A DNA stretch of 27,536 nucleotides from DASVAL01 sp035649575 (lineage in GTDB: Bacteria; Planctomycetota; UBA1135; UBA2386), in assembly GCA_035649575.1 (NCBI GenBank), contig DASRJH010000026.1:1-27536 (forward strand), in the 5' to 3' direction. Both the position numbers and the translations under genes were made by a program. Under the pieces are notes generated by a model. It was given only the letters and a program-made list of their open reading frames with translations, made no database searches and was not told the DNA's origin. Below, in pieces: positions 6,862-13,228 of this stretch (positions are counted from its first letter, which is position 1; the number at the start of each line of letters is the position of its first letter).

Positions 6862-9663
6862 TCAGCGCGCGCCGGCCCCGACCTTCGCCGTGATGCGCGC
6901 GACCAACTCCTCGTAGTCGGCGCGACCGCGCAACGGCGCGTAGACCGGATCCGAGAACGACTGCCCCGGTCCCCAACCGAGCGCCTCCGCGCGTTGCAGA
7001 GCAGCCATCGCCTGCTCGACACACGCCGCCGGCTCGATGCCCGACTGTGGTGACGCGCTGACCATCTTGTGGAGCCGGCACCACAAACGCGCGGCCGAAC
7101 GTTGCGCGTTCGCGTCCTGCGCCATGGAACTCAGTTCGAGCACGCACGCGTGCAGGTCCGCGGCGCGTGTGCCCTGAGCGAGCACCGAACCACGCTGCAC
7201 GAAGTGCCGCCGCAGGTAGTCGCGTGCCGTCGGATGGTCGGGCATGACCGCCAGCACCGATCGCTGCAGCGTGATCGCCCGATCGAGCCGCTCGAGCGCG
7301 AGGTCGTCCTGCGACTGGTAGAAGTTCATCACCGCGAGGTTGTGCAGCGCCGCCGCGAGCTCGCAGCGGATCTGCATGTCGCTCGGGAAGTCGCTGGCCG
7401 CCTGCTCGCGCAACGCGAGGCACTCCTTGAGCGCGGCCGGCGCGTGCGAGTCACGCCGGTCGACATACAGGTTGCCGAGCGTCTCGAGCACCTGCGCGAC
7501 GAGCAGCGGCGGCGGCGGCCAGAACTTCGCGTCCGCCGGGATGTCGCGCGCCAACGCGAGCGCTTCGTCGAGCAGCGGCAGCGCTTCGTCGAAGCGCTTC
7601 TGCTTGCTGTACATCGTCGCGAGCATGTCGAGCTGCAGCACGAGCTGCCGCGTCTCGACCGCATTTGCTACATCGAGGTCGTGCACTTCGCGCGCGAGCT
7701 GCAGCGCCAGCCGGCACGCCTTCTCCATCGCCTCGCGCTCGAGCAACGGGTCGCGCAGTCCCGCGCGCACCGACGCGAGCCTGGCGCGGCCGCGCGCCAC
7801 CGACCGCTCGAAGCCCGGTTCGCGGGCGAGTGCTGTCAGGTCGCGGTCCGCGGCGTCGTATGCGCTCTCGGCTGCGGCGCGGTCGCCGACTTGCTCGGCA
7901 CACCGGCCGAGATTCGTCGTCAGCACGGATCGCGTCTCGAGCCAGGCCGGTGGTATGTCGAGCGCGTCGCCGCGCAGCCGTGCGATCCCGTCGGCGATTA
8001 GCTGGCGCGCCTTGGCGACGTCGCCACGGCGCAGCAGGAAGTCGGCGAGACGGCTCATTGCCTTGCCGGCATCGACGTGCAGCCGCACGTGCTCCGGGTA
8101 TTTCGGCAGCAGCTTCTCGTACATCGCGACCGCTTCGGCCAGCGACTCCTCGGCGACAGTGCCGGCAGCCGGCACGAAGCGGAACTTGTCGTCGGCGACG
8201 CGCACGAGCAGCGAGTAGATCGCGTCGAGCGTCGTCGCGAGGCTGGCGCGCTCCTGCTGCACGGCCTTCCCTGCCGCCGCGGCGCTGTCGCGAGCCTGCT
8301 GCGCGGACGTCTCTGCCGCCGCGAGGCTGGCGCGCTCCTGCTGCGCGGCCTTCTCTGCTGCCGCGGCGCTGTCGCGAGCCTGCTGCGCGGACGTCTCTGC
8401 CGCCGCGAGGCTGGTTCGGGCGGTCGTCACCGCGGCCTCGAGCTCGACGCGGGTCGTCTGTTCGCGCCACGCGAAGACCCCCGGCAGCGCAAGCGCCGTC
8501 AGGAGCAGCGACGCCATCGCGGTCGCGAGCACACGATGGCGCTGGCACCAACGCCACGCGCGCAGCGACCAGTCGAGGCGGCGCGCGCGGATCGGGCGCC
8601 GCTGCAGCACAGCGACGAGGTCCTGCGCGAACTGCTCGATGTCGTCGTAGCGGCGTTCGCGGTCGCGGTCCATCGCCTTCTGCAGCACGATGCCGAGCTC
8701 GCGCGGCACTTCGCGGTTGTGTTTGCCAACGTCCGGCACCTCGCCGTCGCAGATGTGCTGCAGATCGGCGTCACCGCGGAACGGCGGCACGAGGCTCAAC
8801 ATCTGCCACAACGTGGCGCCGAGCGAGTAGACGTCGGTGCGTTCGTCGACGGCGTCGCCGCGCAGCTGCTCCGGCGACATGAACGCCGGTGATCCCGGCG
8901 CGGCGCCGGTGCGTGTGAACGGCTGCCGGCCGCCGAGCAGCGCGACGCCGAAGTCGAGCAGCACGGTGCGTCCGTCGGCGGTCAACATCACGTTCGACGG
9001 CTTGATGTCGCGGTGCACGATGCCGCGGAGGTGCGCATGCCGCACGCCGAGCGCCACCGCGTGCGTCACGCGCGCACACACCTGCCACCAGGCGCCGTGC
9101 AGCGGATCGGTGTCGGAACCGACCGCCCCGATCGCCGCGCGCAGGTCCTCGCCGGTCAGCGTCGCGGGATCGCGGCCGGCCAGCAGTTCGCAGACCTCGT
9201 GCACCGTGCGTCCCTGCAGCAGCTCCATCGCATACCACGGCACACCGTCCTGTTCCCCCGACGCGAGCACCGGCACGACGGCCGGGTGCGACAAGCGCGC
9301 CACCGCCTCGATCTCGCGGCGGAAGCGTTCGCGCGCGCCTTCGAAGTAGAGCAGCTCGGGGCGCACGACCTTGAGTGCCACGTGGCGGCCGAGCGACTGC
9401 TGCTCGGCCTCGTACACGACACCCATGCCGCCGCTGCCGAGCCGGCGCACGAGCCGGAACTCGCCGAGGCGCTCGGGGAAGTCGCGTGGTTGCGCCTCCT
9501 CGCCGAACAACCCGAGCCGGCGGCACCGCGCGAGACCGCGTTCGACCGCCGTGCGATCGGAGCCGAGCCCGCGCAGGTACGCGTCGAGCGCGCCGGCGCC
9601 GCCGGTGTCGTGGGCGGCGAGCGCGTCGGCCAGCAGGCCTTCGATGCGTTCGGTGTCGGGCAT
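6862..9663 (-). CDS. Membrane Ser/Thr protein kinase (Pkn-type) with coiled coil and TPR region
   Basis: 933 residues. The kinase domain spans about 68-360: glycine loop LGSGGMGVV (75-83), catalytic Lys98 in HVALKVV, HRDIKPSN (217-224) with Asp219, DFG 237-239, and SPE 263-265 in place of APE. All key catalytic residues are present, so it should be active. A membrane helix lies at about 378-399, followed by an alanine-rich coiled coil (about 404-480) containing two 28-residue repeats. The remainder (about 490-875) consists of helical TPR-like pairs, probably on the far side of the membrane as a sensor or docking region. It is convergent with the ECF sigma gene, and a 45-residue membrane protein ends 20 bases upstream. 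A substrate is not evident; the neighbouring sigma factor is a reasonable candidate. Confidence 0.93.
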   Translation of the reverse strand: MPDTERIEGLLADALAAHDTGGAGALDAYLRGLGSDRTAVERGLARCRRLGLFGEEAQPRDFPERLGEFRLVRRLGSGGMGVVYEAEQQSLGRHVALKVVRPELLYFEGARERFRREIEAVARLSHPAVVPVLASGEQDGVPWYAMELLQGRTVHEVCELLAGRDPATLTGEDLRAAIGAVGSDTDPLHGAWWQVCARVTHAVALGVRHAHLRGIVHRDIKPSNVMLTADGRTVLLDFGVALLGGRQPFTRTGAAPGSPAFMSPEQLRGDAVDERTDVYSLGATLWQMLSLVPPFRGDADLQHICDGEVPDVGKHNREVPRELGIVLQKAMDRDRERRYDDIEQFAQDLVAVLQRRPIRARRLDWSLRAWRWCQRHRVLATAMASLLLTALALPGVFAWREQTTRVELEAAVTTARTSLAAAETSAQQARDSAAAAEKAAQQERASLAAAETSAQQARDSAAAAGKAVQQERASLATTLDAIYSLLVRVADDKFRFVPAAGTVAEESLAEAVAMYEKLLPKYPEHVRLHVDAGKAMSRLADFLLRRGDVAKARQLIADGIARLRGDALDIPPAWLETRSVLTTNLGRCAEQVGDRAAAESAYDAADRDLTALAREPGFERSVARGRARLASVRAGLRDPLLEREAMEKACRLALQLAREVHDLDVANAVETRQLVLQLDMLATMYSKQKRFDEALPLLDEALALARDIPADAKFWPPPPLLVAQVLETLGNLYVDRRDSHAPAALKECLALREQAASDFPSDMQIRCELAAALHNLAVMNFYQSQDDLALERLDRAITLQRSVLAVMPDHPTARDYLRRHFVQRGSVLAQGTRAADLHACVLELSSMAQDANAQRSAARLWCRLHKMVSASPQSGIEPAACVEQAMAALQRAEALGWGPGQSFSDPVYAPLRGRADYEELVARITAKVGAGAR
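8237..8414 (-). repeat. 84-bp tandem duplication inside the kinase coiled coil
   Basis: Two near-identical 84-bp units (3 differences seen, at the start of a third partial unit) encode two copies of SLAAAETSAQQARDSAAAA plus nine further residues. The unit of 28 residues equals four heptads, so each duplication lengthens the coiled coil without changing its register. Confidence 0.85.
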
Positions 9664-9680
9664 GGTGGCCAGGGGTGCGG

Positions 9681-9686
9681 AGCTTA
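9681..9686 (-). promoter_or_regulatory. Candidate -10 element TAAGCT of the kinase gene
   Basis: TAAGCT lies 17 bases before ATG 9663. Its first three bases are also the stop codon of the small upstream membrane gene, so the kinase may be both read through and transcribed from its own promoter. Confidence 0.3.
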
Positions 9687-9821
9687 GCGATTGGCGATCG
9701 CGTGCGCGGGCTCGGCGCCCGGCACCCTGGCCGCGGCGAACACGAGCGCCGCGACCGGCACGGCCACCGGCAGTACGCCAAGGCAGAAGATGCGGAACAG
9801 CACGGCGATACGGCGGGTCAT
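9684..9821 (-). CDS. Small single-pass membrane protein (45 residues)
   Basis: The ATG at 9821 opens a 45-residue frame beginning MTRRIAVLFR and ending HAIANR, then TAA. Residues about 5-31 are almost wholly hydrophobic and follow two arginines, which fits one membrane helix with the N-terminus inside. The stop is 20 bases before the kinase start on the same strand, so co-transcription is likely. No Shine-Dalgarno site was seen. No family was recognised; a partner or regulator of the kinase is a guess from position. The clean hydrophobic pattern and tight placement make it more likely real than chance. Confidence 0.6.
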   Translation of the reverse strand: MTRRIAVLFRIFCLGVLPVAVPVAALVFAAARVPGAEPAHAIANR

Positions 9822-9879
9822 GGCTTTTGTGTTGCCAGGTTCAGGACCAGCAGCGAGCCGGCGTCACTGCCGACCTGCG

Positions 9880-9919
9880 GAAATCCTGCGAAGTCACAGC
9901 CGAGCGGATTTCGCGTGAC
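9880..9919 (+). promoter_or_regulatory. Interleaved inverted repeats with pseudoknot-like geometry upstream of 10003
   Basis: GAAATCC (9880-9886) can pair with GGATTTC (9906-9912). GTCAC (9893-9897), inside that loop, can pair with GTGAC (9915-9919) beyond it. The order is that of an H-type pseudoknot, in the divergent region 84 bases before the ATG at 10003. It could equally be two overlapping protein-binding sites, or chance. Confidence 0.3.
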
Positions 9920-10002
9920 GACGGTGTGACATGCCCGCGGCTGCGCGCACTGCGAAGAGGTCGCGCCATCGCGACGCAAACACCAACCAAGAGAGAAAAC
10001 CG

Positions 10003-11064
10003 ATGATCCGTCACCTGCCCCTGTTCCTCATCGCCGCCGGCCTCTCGGCCCAGTCGACTTCCATCTTTCCGTCCGAGTACAGCGCCGTCGCCGAAGGACC
10101 CAACAGCAGCCCGAACCTGCCGCTCGCGAACGGCACGTCGCGTACGCTGATCGTCTACGACCAGGCCGACGTCACCGTGCCCTCCGGCCGTTCGATCACC
10201 CAGCTCGGCTTCCGCGAGGACGCCAGCACCTCCACGCTCGACACTGGCCGCGCGCTGCAGCTCGAGGTCCGCATGGGCTACACGACGCAGAGCCCGAACT
10301 CGCTGGGGACGACGTTCGACACCATCTACGACGGCACGCCGGCCACCGTGTTCGGCCCGGCCCTGTTCCAGCTGCCAAACCTGCGCGATGCGGCGAGTCC
10401 GCTGCCGAACGGCCAGTTCTTCGTCACGTTGGCGACGCCGTTCGTCTACGCGCCCGCCGGCCGCAACCTCGTCGTCGAGTATCGCGTGTTCGGCAACAGC
10501 ATCGGCGGCGCGGCCTTCAACTACCGGCTCGACCGCGCCGACTTCTACTCGCCGATCGTGACGGGCGCCTCCGGCTGCCAGCACTCCGGCAACAGCATCA
10601 CGCAGCTCACGACGTCGGCGGTGCGCACGGGCCAGTACGTCTACCTGAACGGCAACAACGGGCCCGCCAACAGCTTCGCGCTCGTCGCGGTCAGCGTCGG
10701 CACCCAGCTCGTGACTCCGTATCCGCTGAGCGCCGTGTTCCCGGGCATCCAGGCGTCGTGCACGGGACAGCTGGACCTCACGAGTCTCGCGACGATCGGC
10801 GTCGGCACCTCCACGAGCGGCAGCTTCAGCCCGTACTACTCGGTGCCGAACAACCCGGTGTTCAACGACCTCTGGCTGTCGCACCAGGCTCTCGTGCTCG
10901 ACGTGTTCTCGCCGGGCAGCGTCGTGACGTCGAACGGCGTCGCGGTGCAGGTCGGCATCGCGCCGCGTTCGTCGATCCTCTACGCGTCGGGCCTGCCGTC
11001 GACGACGACCACGGGCACGGTCAGCGCGAACTACTGCCCGGTCGCCTTCTTCCGCTGGCTGTGA
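10003..11064 (+). CDS. Secreted protein of unknown function
   Basis: 353 residues with a short signal peptide (MIRHLPLFLIAAGLSAQ). A purine-rich AGAGAG stretch precedes the ATG. The body is rich in Ser, Thr, Asn and beta-strand patterns. It has segments such as FPSEYSAVAEGPNSSPNLPL near the N-terminus and PAGRNLVVEYRVFG in the middle, and no catalytic motif that I can name. The last 100 or so residues, starting CTGQLDLTS and ending in YCPVAFFRWL, may be a distinct beta domain. Similar short exported proteins are common in planctomycete genomes, from general knowledge. It is followed 14 bases after the stop by a strong hairpin. Function unknown; a cell-surface or matrix protein is the best inference. 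Confidence 0.8.
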   Translation: MIRHLPLFLIAAGLSAQSTSIFPSEYSAVAEGPNSSPNLPLANGTSRTLIVYDQADVTVPSGRSITQLGFREDASTSTLDTGRALQLEVRMGYTTQSPNSLGTTFDTIYDGTPATVFGPALFQLPNLRDAASPLPNGQFFVTLATPFVYAPAGRNLVVEYRVFGNSIGGAAFNYRLDRADFYSPIVTGASGCQHSGNSITQLTTSAVRTGQYVYLNGNNGPANSFALVAVSVGTQLVTPYPLSAVFPGIQASCTGQLDLTSLATIGVGTSTSGSFSPYYSVPNNPVFNDLWLSHQALVLDVFSPGSVVTSNGVAVQVGIAPRSSILYASGLPSTTTTGTVSANYCPVAFFRWL

Positions 11065-11077
11065 GGAGGCGCGAAGT

Positions 11078-11105
11078 CGTCGCTGCGCGTGCTTGCGCAG
11101 CGACG
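11078..11105 (+). terminator. Strong hairpin after the 10003-11064 gene
   Basis: Perfect 11-bp stem CGTCGCTGCGC/GCGCAGCGACG with loop GTGCTT, 14 bases after the stop codon. No T-tract follows, so it is an atypical intrinsic terminator or a 3'-end stabilising hairpin. Confidence 0.6.
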
Positions 11106-11140
11106 CGCGGCTTCGCGACCGCCGGCGCCGCGCGGTAACG

Positions 11141-11257
11141 CAGCATCACGCAGCCTTCGGCCACACCGACTGGCTCGAGCAGGACCTCGCGTTCGCGCTG
11201 GCGCCTTGGCTCGGGCCGCAGGCCGCGAAATCGCGCCGCAAGCAGGCACGGCGCTGA
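11141..11257 (+). pseudogene. C-terminal fragment of an unrecognised protein
   Basis: One frame reads QHHAAFGHTDWLEQDLAFAL then APWLGPQAAKSRRKQARR and a TGA at 11255. The composition (an acidic-aromatic amphipathic helix followed by a basic tail) looks like genuine protein, unlike the other frames here. There is no ATG or GTG start in frame, and the frame runs back through the preceding hairpin. It is probably the tail of a deleted gene. The rest of the gap between 11065 and 11362 holds only the hairpin and the sppA promoter. Confidence 0.3.
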
Positions 11258-11348
11258 CTTTGCCGGCAGGGTCGCGACAGGCTGCCGTCCCGTCCGGCTA
11301 CGACGGCACCTCTTTCGCCTGCCTGCCGCGCTCCCGTTCCCCTCGCGT

Positions 11349-11354
11349 TATCCT
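11349..11354 (+). promoter_or_regulatory. Candidate -10 element TATCCT of sppA
   Basis: TATCCT ends 8 bases before ATG 11363, so the transcript would start at or next to the A of the start codon. No Shine-Dalgarno sequence is present, which agrees with leaderless translation. Confidence 0.45.
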
Positions 11355-11362
11355 TCGCCCCC

Positions 11363-13204
11363 ATGAGACTCGCGTTGCCGCGTTCGTTCCCGCTCCTCAC
11401 GTTGATGTTGTCGCTGGCTGCGTTGTGCCCCGTGGCCGCGCAGGAGAACCAGGAGAAGCCCAAGCCCGAGGCCCCGCAGGCCGCCGCGGCCGCCGCCAAG
11501 AAGCCCGCGAAGCCGCGCGTGCCGTGCCTGCGGCCACACGGCTCGTACGAGGATCTCGCCGAGATGGGCTTCAACCCGATGTCGCTGCTCGGCGGCGATG
11601 GCGCGCCGCCGAAGCCGTTCTTCCGCCTCCTCGAATCGTTCGACGCGCTCGCGAAGGTGCCCGAACCGCTCGTCGTGCTCGACCTCTCGGGCAAGGCGCA
11701 GTTCAACCTGCCGCAGCTGCGTGAGCTCGAGCGGGCGATCGCGCGCGTGCGCGGTGCCGGCAAGCAGATCACGTGCTACGTCGAGAACGCCGAGACGGGC
11801 ACCTACCAGATCGCGGCGCTGTGCGACCAGGTGCTGATGGCCGACATGGGCACGCTGGACCTGCGCTCGCCGGCGCTTTCCGTCATGCACATGAAGGATG
11901 CGCTCGATCTCGTCGGCGTGCAGGTCGAGGTCACGCGCGTCGGCGCGTTCAAGGGGGCCGTCGAGCCCTACATGCTGCCCGCGATGTCCGACCACCTGCG
12001 GCAGCACTACGAGACGATGCTGCGCACGATGAACGACGACGTCGTGCGCCGGATCGCCTCGGGCCGCAAGCTCGAGGCAAAGGACGTGCGCGCGCTGCAG
12101 GCGCAACGCCTGTTCACGGCGAAGGAGGCGCTCGGCAAGGGGCTCGTCGACCGCCTCGTGCCGTGGAGCGGTGCCACGCGCGCGCTGGCCGCCGTGCGCG
12201 GCAACGACGAGTTCGAGCTCGCCGACGCGGCGCCGAAGCAGAAGGCGCAGAGCCGCGACTTCATGGCGATCCTCGGCAGCATCTTCCGGCAGAAGAAGGA
12301 AGAGGAGCTCGAGGACCCGCTGATCGTCGTCATGCACCTCGCGGGTCAGATCGTCGACGGCGACAAGCCCGCGCCCGGCAGCATGGTCAGCGGCATCGCC
12401 GTGAAGAAGCTCGACGAGCTGGCCGCGAACGAGCACGTGAAGGGTGTCGTCGTACGCATCAACTCTCCGGGCGGCTCGGCGACCGCGAGCGAAGCGATCC
12501 GCACGGCCCTCGAGCGCCTCGCCGCGAAGAAGCCCGTGGTCTTCTCGATGGGTGAGCTCGCCGCGTCCGGCGGCTACTGGATCACCGCGATCGGCGCGCC
12601 GATCCTCGCCGAAGCCGCGACGATCACGGGCTCGATCGGCGTGTTCGGCATGCGCTTCCAGCCCGGCGCGCTGATGCGGCGGCTCGGCGTGCGTTCGGAG
12701 ATCGTGCACCTCGACGACGGCCCGCTGATGGACGCGATGGACCGGCCCTGGAGCGAGGCGGCGCGCGCGCGCGTGCAGGGCTTCGTCGACGACGTCTACG
12801 ACCGCTTCCTCACGAATGTCGCGGCTTCGCGCAAGCGTTCGAAGACCGAGATCGACGCCATCGCGGGCGGCCGCGTGTGGTCGGGCCAGCAGGCCGTCGA
12901 GAACGGCCTCGTCGACGCGATCGGCGGCGTGGACGACGCGGTGGCCCGCGTGCGTTCCGCGGCGAAGGTCGGCGACGACGTCGAGGTCGTGCACGTGCCC
13001 GAGCCGAAGAACTTCGCCGACACGCTGTTCGCGTCGATGTTCGACGCGCAGGTGCAGTTGGGTGGGGACGTGGCCGCGCTGCGGGCCGTGCTCGCGCAGT
13101 GTGGGCACCTCGGCGAGGTGGTCGCGGTGCTGCACGACGCGCTGACGAGCGACGGCCACGCGCGCGTCTACGCGCTGATGCCCGCGGGCCTGCGCGTGCG
13201 CTGA
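11363..13204 (+). CDS. sppA: Signal peptide peptidase SppA, tandem-domain (67K-type) S49 serine protease
   Basis: 613 residues, the size of the two-domain SppA (about 618 in E. coli). An N-terminal signal or anchor segment (about 1-26, ending CPVAAQEN) is followed by a proline/alanine linker. The N-terminal S49-like domain carries the predicted general base Lys197 in TRVGAFKGAVEPYM. The C-terminal domain carries the nucleophile Ser402 in GELAASGGYWI, preceded by VVRINSPGGSATASEAI and followed by AATITGSIGVFGMRF. This split Ser/Lys dyad is the hallmark of tandem SppA, and both residues are intact. The enzyme cleaves signal-peptide remnants in the cytoplasmic membrane, a fitting job in a window rich in exported proteins. 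It is convergent with propeller copy B, with 24 bp between stops. Confidence 0.93.
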   Translation: MRLALPRSFPLLTLMLSLAALCPVAAQENQEKPKPEAPQAAAAAAKKPAKPRVPCLRPHGSYEDLAEMGFNPMSLLGGDGAPPKPFFRLLESFDALAKVPEPLVVLDLSGKAQFNLPQLRELERAIARVRGAGKQITCYVENAETGTYQIAALCDQVLMADMGTLDLRSPALSVMHMKDALDLVGVQVEVTRVGAFKGAVEPYMLPAMSDHLRQHYETMLRTMNDDVVRRIASGRKLEAKDVRALQAQRLFTAKEALGKGLVDRLVPWSGATRALAAVRGNDEFELADAAPKQKAQSRDFMAILGSIFRQKKEEELEDPLIVVMHLAGQIVDGDKPAPGSMVSGIAVKKLDELAANEHVKGVVVRINSPGGSATASEAIRTALERLAAKKPVVFSMGELAASGGYWITAIGAPILAEAATITGSIGVFGMRFQPGALMRRLGVRSEIVHLDDGPLMDAMDRPWSEAARARVQGFVDDVYDRFLTNVAASRKRSKTEIDAIAGGRVWSGQQAVENGLVDAIGGVDDAVARVRSAAKVGDDVEVVHVPEPKNFADTLFASMFDAQVQLGGDVAALRAVLAQCGHLGEVVAVLHDALTSDGHARVYALMPAGLRVR

Positions 13205-13228
13205 ACGCACGCGCTCAAATCCCGGCCG

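Noticed and set aside
11348..13210. 620-codon minus-strand frame opposite sppA
   Set aside because: His/Arg/Val-rich antisense shadow with no domain; sppA on the plus strand has intact catalytic motifs.
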